DNA of 20,384 nt from Pseudomonadota bacterium (GTDB lineage: Bacteria; Pseudomonadota; Gammaproteobacteria; UBA6186; Azoamicaceae): assembly GCA_021848375.1 (NCBI GenBank), contig JAJZUR010000009.1:1-20384 (forward strand), read 5' to 3'. The notes beneath the pieces are model-generated. The model did not search any database. It saw nothing but the letters and a program-made list of their open reading frames with translations, and was not told where the DNA came from. Shown here in pieces: positions 1-8,819 of this stretch. Numbering within the stretch: position 1 is the first letter of the stretch; every line of letters begins with the position of its first letter. Position numbers and translations under genes: made by a program.

Positions 1-15
1 ATTGGAAAATTTAAC

Positions 16-35
16 GTAACTGCTCACCCCCTTTA
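16..35 (+). repeat. Left terminal inverted repeat of the IS66-family element
   Basis: This 20-base end starts with GTAACT and contains CACCCCCT. It matches the reverse complement of 1685-1704 at 17 of 20 positions. Confidence 0.88.
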
Positions 36-241
36 GATATATTTTTAAAAAAAATGTGCAAAAACACTTGACACGTTTTTTGGCCGTCACACCATATTTT
101 TCCTAAACCCTCCTTGACCATGCCTACAAATGGATCCTATTGATCCTACAGGATCATAACTCATGCCCCGAGGCTTTGAAATTGGTTTTTGAATTTTTAT
201 TGAAATGGTGACGATCCAATTAAGCCAAAAAAACTCATGCT

Positions 242-1687
242 ATGATTTCTTTTATGAGTACGGTAAACAAACTTTCTTTGCGGGATGAAGTTGAACGAAT
301 AAAGAATGAGTTCGACCAACTTGCCAAAGACAAAAAAATCAATTCAGAAACAAGGATGCTCTTCCAAAGCATGCTGATGCTCATCAACTTACTTGTATCT
401 ATTTTTCTTGAGAAGACTACAAAGAAAAATAGTAAAAATTCTAGTATACCCCCTTCACAAACTGGAAAAGACGAATCTTCCACTCAACCAGGAACAAAAG
501 GTAAGGGAAAAATTGAATCTGATTCAACAGTTGATAATACAAGAACTGTAGAAAAGCTGACTCTGGCTATAGTTGAATCTTGTGATGTTTGTGGTGAAAA
601 CTTAAAAAAAGTCAAACCTCATGGTCTTGAACGCAGAACTAAAATCGATATCATTTTTGAAAAAACCGTCGAGCATTATGATGCGGAACGAAAAATTTGT
701 CCTAATTGCGACTCAGAAATTAAAGGGACTTTTCCAAGTGATATGCCAGGACCATTGCAATATGGCAATGGCATTAAAGCTTATATTATTAATCTACTGG
801 TTTGCCAAATGATCTCACTTAATAGAGTGCAGAAAATGGTTAAAACCCTTATTGGCTCTTTGCTTTCTGAAGCAACACTTTTAAATTTTGTTTTGCGACT
901 CTATTACGCCTTGGAAACTTGGGAATCAAAAGCAGTAGAAAGCATACTTAAATGCAAAGCTATGAATGTAGATGAAACATCATTACGGGTTGATAAAGGA
1001 AATCAATGGATCCATGTGTATTCTGCTGATGATATTACGTTGAAGATCTTACATCCAAGCCGCGGTTCAGAAGCCATTAATGCTATCAACGTCATCCCTC
1101 GTTATAATGGAGTTATCATTCATGACTGTTGGTCATCATATCTAATGTATAATCATTGCGACCATGGTTTATGCGGATCTCATTTGTTGCGTGAACTAAC
1201 CTATGTGATAGAATCAAATGGATACAGCTGGGCATTGAACATGAAAGCTCTTCTACAAGAAATCTGCAAAAAGGTATCCAAGCGAAAAAAGAAGAGACTT
1301 ACCGAAGAAGAATATGCTAATTTGCAAAAACGTTATAGGAATATTCTAACTCGTGGGGAAAAAGAACTTCCTTCTATTCCTCCTAAACCAAAAGGTCAAA
1401 GGGGTGTAATGGCAAAATCGGATGCTCATAATTTATGGGAGAGGTTGAAGGATTATGAGACTGCGGCTCTGTTATTTGCCAGAAGATCTGATGTAAGTTT
1501 TACGAACAATAGGGCCGAAAGAGATTTGAGAATGGCAAAAGTAAAACAAAAAATTTCAGGATGTTTTAGAAAAGAACTTTATGCAAAAGCTTATTGTCGC
1601 ATTTCAAGTTATTTACAGACAATGGCGAATAAAGGGTATAATCCATTAATTGCAATTCAGATGGCTTTCGCCGGAAAATTTGAATAG
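242..1687 (+). CDS. IS66-family transposase (TnpC-like DDE transposase)
   Basis: A 481-residue DDE transposase that cuts and joins the ends of its IS. The N-terminal third is helical and basic. It is followed by a zinc-finger-like Cys pair arrangement (C114/C117 and C153/C156) typical of IS66 transposases. The catalytic domain shows the family signatures: D244 in MNVDETS, D295 in VIIHDCW and E426 in NNRAERDLRM, followed by the characteristic KVKQKISGCFR stretch. The length is close to usual for the family and the frame is intact, so it is probably functional. Two in-frame ATGs (242 and 254) are possible starts and neither has a strong ribosome-binding site. The stop codon (1685-1687) lies inside the right terminal repeat. 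Family assignment is confident; activity is inferred. Confidence 0.93.
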   Translation: MISFMSTVNKLSLRDEVERIKNEFDQLAKDKKINSETRMLFQSMLMLINLLVSIFLEKTTKKNSKNSSIPPSQTGKDESSTQPGTKGKGKIESDSTVDNTRTVEKLTLAIVESCDVCGENLKKVKPHGLERRTKIDIIFEKTVEHYDAERKICPNCDSEIKGTFPSDMPGPLQYGNGIKAYIINLLVCQMISLNRVQKMVKTLIGSLLSEATLLNFVLRLYYALETWESKAVESILKCKAMNVDETSLRVDKGNQWIHVYSADDITLKILHPSRGSEAINAINVIPRYNGVIIHDCWSSYLMYNHCDHGLCGSHLLRELTYVIESNGYSWALNMKALLQEICKKVSKRKKKRLTEEEYANLQKRYRNILTRGEKELPSIPPKPKGQRGVMAKSDAHNLWERLKDYETAALLFARRSDVSFTNNRAERDLRMAKVKQKISGCFRKELYAKAYCRISSYLQTMANKGYNPLIAIQMAFAGKFE

Positions 1688-1704
1688 AGGGGGTGTGTAG
1701 TTAC
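1685..1704 (-). repeat. Right terminal inverted repeat of the IS66-family element
   Basis: The reverse complement begins GTAACTACACACCCCCT and pairs with 16-35 (17 of 20 bases). It overlaps the transposase stop codon. Confidence 0.88.
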
Positions 1705-2179
1705 AAAAATAAAACGTTTTACGCGAAAAGAATTAAAAGTAGAAACAGATGAAAGGTCGCTAAAATTAAAACTATCGTGGAATAAAGGATCTGGATTTAA
1801 GGATTATATTGATTGGTTAGAATATTGGGTTGAAGTGAGTGTGAAGGAGCATGGTTCTTCTGTGCAGTTATCATTTGTTAAAGTTGACGATTTTGCGCTT
1901 GCAAAAACTTTATTGCAAGAACTGGAATTTTTGGACAATTTGATTTTATCCACGGAATCGGATAAAAAAGAAAGAAGCGTTATTACTCCCTTATATCATC
2001 AAAAATTACAAGACTCTAATATTAATGGCAAAGAAGAAGCGTTAGAAAGCGTGAAAGCGCCGGTAGCAATAACACCAACTTTTGACAAATTGGTTAAAGA
2101 GCAAGCCGATAAATTGATTGATAGCGAGACTCAAGACGGTCTAGATAATGGAAAAAATAGGGTTGAGCAACAGATATGA
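1705..2179 (+). pseudogene. 5'-truncated open frame of unknown function, interrupted by the IS66 element
   Basis: The reading frame is open from the IS end to the TGA at 2177-2179. It has no ATG, GTG or TTG until a GTG at 1835, so the original start was probably removed by the IS. Translated from 1706, the frame encodes a basic stretch, then a segment with alternating aromatic and hydrophobic residues (around FKDYIDWLEYWVEV), then a hydrophilic, acidic, low-complexity tail. The upstream residues (1706-1834) look protein-like and continuous with the rest, which argues for a broken gene rather than a native 114-residue gene starting at 1835. No known family is recognised. It ends 18 nt before the TPR-ankyrin-kinase gene on the same strand, so the two may have formed one transcription unit. 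It could still be translated from GTG 1835. Confidence 0.55.
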
Positions 2180-2197
2180 TTTACAAATGGATTAAAT

Positions 2198-4690
2198 ATG
2201 TTAACTGAAATGATTGAAGACAAAGGTAAAGCATTTTTAAAAGAGAATCAATTTATTGAAGCAGAGGGATTTTATGAAAAAGAGTTGGAGACAAATCCGC
2301 ATGCTGCAAGCGCTTATTATGGGTATGGCTTAGCATTAAGTGCTCAATTTAAACTTGTAGAAGCGCTATTGGCGTTTGATGAAGCGTTGAGACTTAATCC
2401 AACTGATGAAAAGGCAAGATTAGAAAAAGCCATCATTTTGCAAAGGCTTAATGAGCGAGAGTCCGCAGAAAAATGCCTTAAAACGGTTTTAAGTAATCTG
2501 CAAACCAAAATTGCTTCGCAAGCGAAAGACTTAAAAAATATTTCCTTAAAGGCAAGAGCATTGCTTGCCTCTAATCAATTAGAAGAAGCATTAACTACTT
2601 TTGAATTCGCTATAAATCTAGAGCCTAAAGAAGCTAGTCATCATTATGGGAAAGGCATGGTGTTGTTCAAGATGGCTCGCTTTTCAGATGCGTTAGACTG
2701 TTTTACAAAGGCCGTTAAATTAAATCCCAAAGAGGCCAAATATGAAGGGGTGAGAGGGATAGCGCTTAGTCGATGCAATAAATACAAGTCAGCTATAATT
2801 TCTTTGGCGAAGGCTGAGAAAATAAATCCAAAAGATGCTGATACAAAGCGGTGTTTAGGTTATGTATGGAGATTTTTGTTCCGAGATCCTAAACGCGAAC
2901 AGGTTATGTCGGATATTACTCAATCTATATGTTATGAAAAGGCTTTATTTTATTTTGAAGAAGCCCTACGATTGGATCCATTTAATGGTGAAAACTATAT
3001 TGGTAAGGCTATGGCCTTACGTTTAAATAAGACTTATCAAGAGGCATTGGATTGTCTACAAATTGCTAAAGTTATTCTGCAAGCTGATAACGCTGTTCAG
3101 GAACCATTTGCTAAGATTTTAAAGGAAGCAGAAAAACATAAAGTTAAATTTGATATAAATGCAATTCAGATCTCACTACAAAAAGCTGAAACATATGTGG
3201 CTAATTTGAAAGTAACACTAATGAATTTGAAAATAGGATCGTCTATAAAAAGAGCTAAACGATTCTTGGAATTAAACCAACCCAGAGTTGCTCTGGATTG
3301 GTTCGGAAAAGCATTGGATAATGCTAAGGGGATGGATAAGGAGGCCATATTAAGGCATGCTGGTATTCCTGAGGCTGAAATTCGAGGGTATTTGTGTGCC
3401 ATTTTAGTTAAGCAAGGAAACTTGGAAGATTTAAAATTATTTATAGAAAATGTAGTTCCTACAACGAAATTTTTTAAAGGAAATACTTTATTACATATTG
3501 CAGCAGAAGAGAATCATTTGTCATTAATTGAATTTTTAATTAGTAAAGGGCATCCGCCTCAAATTGAAAATAACGAACAGGAAACCCCCTTACTATTTGG
3601 TGTGAAACAAGGCAACATTGATGCCATACTCTTATTACTTAAAGCGGGGGCAAACATTAATCACACAACTTCAGCTGGTTTAACCGCCTTACATCTTGCA
3701 ACTGAACGAGGCTATTTAGAGATAGTAACACTGCTGTTAAAAGAAGGGGCGGATATAAACCTTAAATTTAATGGCGTTTCGGCTTTAGATATAGCGAAAC
3801 AAAAAAAGGATCTTGCATTGATTGAACTTTTGGCACAACACACTAAGTTTGTTTCTTATATGATTCCCTATCAAGATCTTCAGTTCGGAGTAGAACTAGG
3901 GCGAGGAGGATTTGGGGTGGTTTATAAAGGCACTTGGCGCCAATCAACGGTTGCCATAAAACAATTATTAGGACTGGAGTTGACGAAGGAACAATTGAAT
4001 GATTTTAAAAATGAAATGAACGTTATGTTAAATTTACGTTCTAGTTATATTGTTGAACTTAAAGGAATTTGTTTAGAAAAAAGCGCTTTAATAATGGACT
4101 ATGTCGCTCATGGCTCTCTAGACTCGCTCCTGAAAAGTAAGGAACCGCTTTCGTGGATCCTGCGATTGAAATGGGGTAAAGAAATCGGACGAGGGCTGAT
4201 ATATTTACATAGTGAAAGCATTCTTCATAGAGATTTAAAAAGTCCAAACGTGTTAATAACGGATACAATGGAGGCAAAACTAGCTGATTTTGGAATATCT
4301 CGCATTAAAGAAGATGAAGTTTCTACCATTATAACCAATAGCTTAGATGGCTCGCCCAACTGGATTGCGCCAGAACTAGAGTTTGATAAGCCTCGGCGAT
4401 ATAATGAAAAAACCGATACTTATAGTTTTGGGGTTGTTTTATGGGAAATGGCAACTCGGAAACGGCCCTTTGAAGATAGTACTACAAAATGGGAAACCCT
4501 TGATAAATTAAAAAATGACCGTCAAGGTGAACGAGAAAAGCTGCCTTCAGATACCCCCTTAGCTATTAAGACAACGATTACTTGGTGTTGGAATCAACAA
4601 AGAGACAAACGACCCACTGCTATGGAAGCCTTAAAGACATTATGCCAACCGGTAAATACTGAAAATTTGAACAAATGCGATGTTATGTAA
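2198..4690 (+). CDS. TPR-ankyrin repeat protein with C-terminal eukaryotic-like TKL kinase domain; candidate Dot/Icm effector
   Basis: An 830-residue protein of three parts. Residues about 5-300 contain tetratricopeptide repeats, with motifs such as YYGYGLALS and ALxxFxxAxxLNP. Residues about 428-550 contain three to four ankyrin repeats (GNTLLHIAAEEN; TALHLATERGYLEIV). Residues about 560-820 form a protein kinase domain. The kinase keeps every key element: glycine loop GRGGFGVV (568-575), lysine K588 in VAIK, helix-C E606, catalytic HRDLKSPN (D679, N684), DFG (D697), APE (724-726) and D740 in the helix-F motif. The HRDLKSPN loop and overall pattern resemble tyrosine-kinase-like kinases of amoebae and plants rather than bacterial Hanks kinases. 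There is no signal peptide or membrane segment. Position beside icmB and eukaryotic-type modules suggest a secreted effector acting in the host cell, but this is inference. The ATG lacks a clear ribosome-binding site. The stop codon lies 8 nt from the stop of the convergent icmB. Confidence 0.9.
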   Translation: MLTEMIEDKGKAFLKENQFIEAEGFYEKELETNPHAASAYYGYGLALSAQFKLVEALLAFDEALRLNPTDEKARLEKAIILQRLNERESAEKCLKTVLSNLQTKIASQAKDLKNISLKARALLASNQLEEALTTFEFAINLEPKEASHHYGKGMVLFKMARFSDALDCFTKAVKLNPKEAKYEGVRGIALSRCNKYKSAIISLAKAEKINPKDADTKRCLGYVWRFLFRDPKREQVMSDITQSICYEKALFYFEEALRLDPFNGENYIGKAMALRLNKTYQEALDCLQIAKVILQADNAVQEPFAKILKEAEKHKVKFDINAIQISLQKAETYVANLKVTLMNLKIGSSIKRAKRFLELNQPRVALDWFGKALDNAKGMDKEAILRHAGIPEAEIRGYLCAILVKQGNLEDLKLFIENVVPTTKFFKGNTLLHIAAEENHLSLIEFLISKGHPPQIENNEQETPLLFGVKQGNIDAILLLLKAGANINHTTSAGLTALHLATERGYLEIVTLLLKEGADINLKFNGVSALDIAKQKKDLALIELLAQHTKFVSYMIPYQDLQFGVELGRGGFGVVYKGTWRQSTVAIKQLLGLELTKEQLNDFKNEMNVMLNLRSSYIVELKGICLEKSALIMDYVAHGSLDSLLKSKEPLSWILRLKWGKEIGRGLIYLHSESILHRDLKSPNVLITDTMEAKLADFGISRIKEDEVSTIITNSLDGSPNWIAPELEFDKPRRYNEKTDTYSFGVVLWEMATRKRPFEDSTTKWETLDKLKNDRQGEREKLPSDTPLAIKTTITWCWNQQRDKRPTAMEALKTLCQPVNTENLNKCDVM

Positions 4691-4698
4691 CCATGCGC

Positions 4699-7600
4699 TT
4701 ATTTAGTTGTAGCCGTCTTTTTATATTGTTCGTAAATTTCGTTGATGAGTTCTTCGACAATACTTTGCGAGCGATCTTCGCTAATCAGGCCGGATTTATC
4801 CTTTAAAAGCCCCATGCGTTCTTCAACAACGCGAGCAGCGGATCCTGAAGGGTAGAGCGATGCTAAGAAACGTCTTGCTTCAGCAGCGCCAATTCTTTCG
4901 TATAAAGCATTGCGAATTCGCGCATCTTCAGCGGTGGTATTAAAAGCCCATAATTCAATTGGGCCGATGGTGCTCGTGATTAATTGGGTATTAACGCCAA
5001 ATTTTGTGGCAAATTGCGCTAAGAAGGTTGCGCCACCTGCACGCGGGCCGTGGACGCGCGTTTCGAGCGCTAATTTTGCGGTATCCGATAAACCAAACAC
5101 TTGTGTAGATCGTTCAATGGCCTGTTTGGGGCCCGCATCCATAATAAAAACAGAAGTTGCGAATTCCACCATCACCGGATCAAAATCTTCTAATGATTGC
5201 GAAATAAGCGCAACCTGAACTTTCCATTTTCGACCTTCGCGCATATCGACAATCACTTGATCGCGCACTGCTTTTGCTTTAGAAGTTCGATGGAATTCAT
5301 CGAATACAATACGTTTAGGATCTTCGCGAATATCTAAGATGCGTTGCTTATGATGCTCTTGATATAATGCAGGTAAATCTTTTAAGACATCTTCGGTTAG
5401 GTAATAATGTCGCGCTAAAATATAGCGCGCCAACATATACATGATCGCGGTTTGTCTATCAGCCGCTTCACCGCCGGTTTTGGCAACTTCATCCAGATCA
5501 AGCGAAACCACGCGAGCTTCCCCTAAATCAAAAGCTGTGGGTTGCGCTAAAATGGGGTATTCTCGAATTGCGCCGGAAATCATGCGGCCAAAGGCGTTAA
5601 TGATCGGTTCACCGGTTGGTGATTTAATCGAGCCATACAGATCGGCAACCGTTTGGCTGCGACAAATAGAGGCTGCATCTGCCAACAAGGGAGTTGCAAA
5701 ACGCTGGGCAAGACCTGCTTCATGGGTGTGTCCTGCCTTAAATAGTGCATCAGTTATTTCCCACCACGTTGTGCGGCTGTCAATTGAAAGTCCTAAACTG
5801 GGTAATAATTTGTCGACATTGGCTTGCAAGTTTGCGTTATAAGGCCGGGGATTGCCGCTATCCGCTAAGGATTTATAAAGCTCATCTACTACCATCCCAG
5901 CCATATCGGTGATGCCATCATACGCATTTTCTTGCCCCACCGGGGTTGATAGCAGAGTTAGAAAATTCACTAAAAAAGCGCGTTCTTGGGGGGTTGGAAA
6001 ACGAGCCCCTAATTGGGTATCGAAAGGATTAATGGCCATTTCAGCTCGCATGCGCATTCGATGATATGCCGCGAGATGTTGTTTTTCAGGGGGCAGAGCC
6101 TCTTTTAATAATGAAATCAACCCGCTACTGGAAGGACCAATATCGACAATTGCAATGTTGGGTAAGCGTTGTAGACCGCCGGATAAACACAGCGCCAAAT
6201 TAATTGCATTGGATAACACGGATTTACCCGAACCGGGTCTGGCATACATTAAATCGATCCAGGTCGTTTGTTGGGTTGAGCCCGGTTGATAGGGCCAAGG
6301 TTTGCCATCCACGGAACGAAAAAGAACAGCGCCGGTTGCCCAAGGGGATGCTGGGCGAGTAAAAGGTAATAGAAAAGTGGCATCGGATAACGGTGCAACG
6401 GAAGGGGTAGCGACACTTCGAACTGAGATCCCAAGCGTGCTTGACATCATCCCTGCATAAGAATCCCCGGATATTTCCGAGGTTTCACAATACCCCCACC
6501 CTTGGATGGCTTTGGCTAATTCGGCAACGCGCACGCGCAGCATTTTCTCATCACCCACTTTAGCCCAAGTGGAAGCGGTCACTTGCAGCTTGATGATTGC
6601 ATCGTCCGTATTGACTTCCAAATAGCGCAAGAGATCAGTTGCGTTACTTATTAATCGATTATGATTGTGCGCAAAACTTAAAATGCTGGCGACCGTGGAT
6701 TTTAAGCCCAATGCTTGGATCCCGCCGCCCTGCAATAGAAATGAAATACGCCAAGGAATATTCGCATTTAACACTCGATTAAATAAATTGTCGAAGGGGG
6801 CGATTTCTTTTGGAAATAAATCAATGGCAACGGTGCCATAAATCCGGTCGCCCAACCGCGCTGTGCGCAGATCCAATATTTCACCATCACGCGGAATTAA
6901 TTGATTAGCAAGCGGCGGCCAAAGCACATCAGAAACTTCTCCAGCGAAATTTTTAGTCTCACGCACGGGAATTGTATCCCCTGGCAGATAAGGTTTCCAT
7001 TTTGGATCGGTAAAATCAGGATCAATTGTTGCTCGGATAGCATGACAGGCTACGTGAATATCTAATAAATTGGTGAGTAAGCCAAAACCGTTTAAGTCGT
7101 TTACCATGGATCTAACCAATGAATCATGGCCATCACGCAGTTCGGGTACAGCTTGCAAAATGTTTTGTGCATTTAGAAGTGCTGGGATTTTCCCAGTTTT
7201 GATGCGTTCGGCTTTATCTTTGACCGATTGTTCTAATTGCGCTTGCGTTAAGCTCTGTGGTCGAGTCCAAATGACGATATACAGCGACTCTGAAGCGCAA
7301 TATCGATACAGCTCTTGAACGCGTTCAGAAAATAAATCGTTCAATTCGAGGTGTAATTGTTCAGCGGTTTGACGCGCTGGCGCTAATATATTTTCCAATT
7401 CTTGTTTTACGGTATCTTTGTCATGGATGAAAAAAACTTGAATCGCATGCCCAGGTCGCGCTAAACAGGTTTGAAAGCTCTGTGTAAGCCCTTTGTGCAT
7501 GCGATCAAATTCATCAGGCCCCACCAAGAAGGTAGCGCCTTGGATCCGTAAGACTGAAACCAAAGAACCATCTTTTGCGACCAGGGCGTGTTCGTTATCT

Positions 7601-7704
7601 GCCGTTTCCAAATCGCAGTAGGTTTCTGCTAACTGGCCAAGCGATGTGCTAAGCCAGGCCAGTATGCCATCGATGGTGTCTAAGATCGGATCAGCGAAAC
7701 TCAT
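4699..7704 (-). CDS. icmB: IcmB/DotO, type IVB secretion ATPase (VirB4-like)
   Basis: A 1001-residue protein, close to the about 1009 residues of Legionella IcmB. It is the VirB4-like AAA+ ATPase that powers the Dot/Icm system from the cytoplasmic face of the inner membrane and recruits DotB. The Walker A motif ARPGSGKS lies at about 488-495 and the Walker B motif RIVFDEFHR at about 798-806. The N-terminal half carries the VirB4-type pre-domain and has no obvious signal peptide. The ATG at 7704 follows the second icmD stop codon by 3 nt, so it is read as the last gene of the minus-strand operon. In Legionella icmB is followed by tphA-icmF-icmH; here it instead meets a convergent kinase gene, and no terminator hairpin is visible between them. 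Confidence 0.97.
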   Translation of the reverse strand: MSFADPILDTIDGILAWLSTSLGQLAETYCDLETADNEHALVAKDGSLVSVLRIQGATFLVGPDEFDRMHKGLTQSFQTCLARPGHAIQVFFIHDKDTVKQELENILAPARQTAEQLHLELNDLFSERVQELYRYCASESLYIVIWTRPQSLTQAQLEQSVKDKAERIKTGKIPALLNAQNILQAVPELRDGHDSLVRSMVNDLNGFGLLTNLLDIHVACHAIRATIDPDFTDPKWKPYLPGDTIPVRETKNFAGEVSDVLWPPLANQLIPRDGEILDLRTARLGDRIYGTVAIDLFPKEIAPFDNLFNRVLNANIPWRISFLLQGGGIQALGLKSTVASILSFAHNHNRLISNATDLLRYLEVNTDDAIIKLQVTASTWAKVGDEKMLRVRVAELAKAIQGWGYCETSEISGDSYAGMMSSTLGISVRSVATPSVAPLSDATFLLPFTRPASPWATGAVLFRSVDGKPWPYQPGSTQQTTWIDLMYARPGSGKSVLSNAINLALCLSGGLQRLPNIAIVDIGPSSSGLISLLKEALPPEKQHLAAYHRMRMRAEMAINPFDTQLGARFPTPQERAFLVNFLTLLSTPVGQENAYDGITDMAGMVVDELYKSLADSGNPRPYNANLQANVDKLLPSLGLSIDSRTTWWEITDALFKAGHTHEAGLAQRFATPLLADAASICRSQTVADLYGSIKSPTGEPIINAFGRMISGAIREYPILAQPTAFDLGEARVVSLDLDEVAKTGGEAADRQTAIMYMLARYILARHYYLTEDVLKDLPALYQEHHKQRILDIREDPKRIVFDEFHRTSKAKAVRDQVIVDMREGRKWKVQVALISQSLEDFDPVMVEFATSVFIMDAGPKQAIERSTQVFGLSDTAKLALETRVHGPRAGGATFLAQFATKFGVNTQLITSTIGPIELWAFNTTAEDARIRNALYERIGAAEARRFLASLYPSGSAARVVEERMGLLKDKSGLISEDRSQSIVEELINEIYEQYKKTATTK

Positions 7705-7707
7705 TTT

Positions 7708-8082
7708 TTAGTTACCACTTAATCCCGTTCCTCCGCCAGCCGTTGCGGCAGATGTTGCGCTTGAGCCAAATAAAGAAGCCCCAGCAATATTGAGAATCGT
7801 CGGTAGGAATAAAAGACATGCTGCCACCACGATCATCACAACGGGTTTACTAAGGGGCGTTTGTTGAGGGTTTTCTTTATGAGCTTTAAATTGTAAAATC
7901 CCTGCCAATGCAAAGCCTACGCCAGCAACGTAGGAGGTAACGCTCAAGAGCTTAGCAATCGCCGTTGCTTCGCCTTCCACGGTCGTTGCAATGGCTGTAA
8001 TATCACCACTACTCGCAAATACTAGGGTAGACAACATAGCCAATAGCATTGTCCAGCCAAATTTCTTTAAAAATAACATCAT
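7708..8082 (-). CDS. icmD: IcmD/DotP, second copy
   Basis: A 124-residue small inner-membrane Dot/Icm protein with a signal-peptide-like N terminus (about 1-24) and two membrane segments (about VTSYVAGVGFALAGILQF and VVMIVVAACLLFLPTILNIAG). From ATAIAKLLSV to the end it is identical to the other IcmD (8820-9203) at about 83 of 86 residues, whereas the signal peptide region is quite different. The start has a strong ribosome-binding site, AAGGAG 8 nt before the ATG. Unlike other junctions in this operon, the gap to the preceding icmJ is long (119 nt). icmB follows after 3 nt. The extra copy is not part of the Legionella order icmC-icmD-icmJ-icmB, so it looks like a duplication in this lineage. 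Confidence 0.93.
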   Translation of the reverse strand: MMLFLKKFGWTMLLAMLSTLVFASSGDITAIATTVEGEATAIAKLLSVTSYVAGVGFALAGILQFKAHKENPQQTPLSKPVVMIVVAACLLFLPTILNIAGASLFGSSATSAATAGGGTGLSGN

Positions 8083-8201
8083 TTCGACTCTCCTTATGAA
8101 ATGGATCCCATCTTCCTCATTGTTGCTGTTACCAAATGATAGCGTGAGGTAACCTTAAAATTATGAACCAAAAATGCCATTTTCACCATGGAATCTCAGA
8201 G

Positions 8202-8816
8202 TCATAGAGGGATATTGGCAAATACCGTGCTCTTCCAATATTCGGTTTGGGTTTTAAAGTATTTACGAGCGGGTAGGAGCTTAATATCAGTAAAAATGGG
8301 GTGGCCTAGCTGTGCTGTGCTCAACCCGCTGTCAATCATAGTTTGACCAAATACGGCAGGTTCTTCGGTATGAGGTCCGAATACCTCCTCAATGGTTTTT
8401 GCGCGATCCATTAAACTTAAGTAGGCAGCTTGTAATTTTCCCTTATAGGGTGCATCACGCAGCATGCTGCAAAAAAGAGTCCGGCAAAAGTGGTTAAGAT
8501 CCGCTTGGCTGATTTCGGGCAGGTAAATCAGCGTGCCGCCGCTTTTGCCATCAAGCCCTAGGCTGTCAAGGAAAAAGCATTGCGCACAGAAATTGCAGGC
8601 GGTTGCCAAATTGTCAAACGCATTATTTTCATAATTTTGATCAATATTGACCACTTCCTGATACTGCTTTGCCTGAAAACCGCAGTAACGGCAGGTAAAA
8701 TCATCGCGCGCAAATACCTTGTCCCGGACATTCAAAAAGGTTTTATTTGCCTTACGGCTGGTTGCACGTTGCCAATTGCCTCGTTTTGCAGAGAGTCGAA
8801 TGGGCAACAGATCCAT
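8202..8816 (-). CDS. icmJ: IcmJ/DotN, zinc-binding component of the type IV coupling complex
   Basis: A 204-residue cytoplasmic protein, near the usual IcmJ length of about 208. It has an HNH-nuclease-like zinc fold: C42 and C45 in TCRYCGFQAK, and C74, C77 and C80 in ACNFCAQCFF. The family conserves FRDxYTCxxCGFQA, a GGTLIYLPE motif (here at about residue 95) and PAVFGQxMIDSG (here at about 152), all of which are present. In Legionella DotN binds DotL and joins DotM, IcmS, IcmW and LvgA in the coupling complex; it is not known to act as a nuclease. It starts 3 nt after the stop of the first icmD copy and lies between the two icmD copies. Of its known partners only icmS is present in this window. 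Confidence 0.96.
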   Translation of the reverse strand: MDLLPIRLSAKRGNWQRATSRKANKTFLNVRDKVFARDDFTCRYCGFQAKQYQEVVNIDQNYENNAFDNLATACNFCAQCFFLDSLGLDGKSGGTLIYLPEISQADLNHFCRTLFCSMLRDAPYKGKLQAAYLSLMDRAKTIEEVFGPHTEEPAVFGQTMIDSGLSTAQLGHPIFTDIKLLPARKYFKTQTEYWKSTVFANIPL

Positions 8817-8819
8817 GGC

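Larger units (their letters stand above)
16..1704 (+). mobile_element. IS66-family insertion sequence, single-transposase type, complete
   Basis: The element is bounded by imperfect terminal inverted repeats: the left end reads GTAACTGCTCACCCCCTTTA and the right end, reverse-complemented, differs at 3 of 20 positions. Both ends begin with GTAA, as is usual for IS66 elements. The 1689-bp length and the presence of only one large gene, without the small tnpA and tnpB genes, fit the ISBst12-like subgroup of IS66. The 226 bases before the transposase gene hold no gene. They contain a TTGACA box at 68-73 and a small hairpin-forming repeat (GATCC/GGATC arms) at 142-155. The 8 bases outside each end (aatttaac on the left, aaaaataa on the right) do not match, so no target-site duplication is visible. 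Element type and ends are seen directly; the subgroup is from memory. Confidence 0.9.

Noticed and set aside
142..155. Small GATCC/GGATC hairpin as a terminator or regulatory RNA
   Set aside because: Five-base-pair arms without a T-run; too weak to call and internal to the IS leader.
5441..5842. Plus-strand open frames inside icmB (for example 4910-5218 and 5441-5842)
   Set aside because: They are shadows of the highly conserved icmB frame, with no family match and no ribosome-binding site.
8202..8816. HNH endonuclease, possibly a homing or mobile element between two repeats
   Set aside because: The zinc-finger/HNH-like motif is real, but the whole protein matches IcmJ/DotN, and its place in the operon is the standard one. 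The flanking repeats are icmD coding copies, not IS ends.
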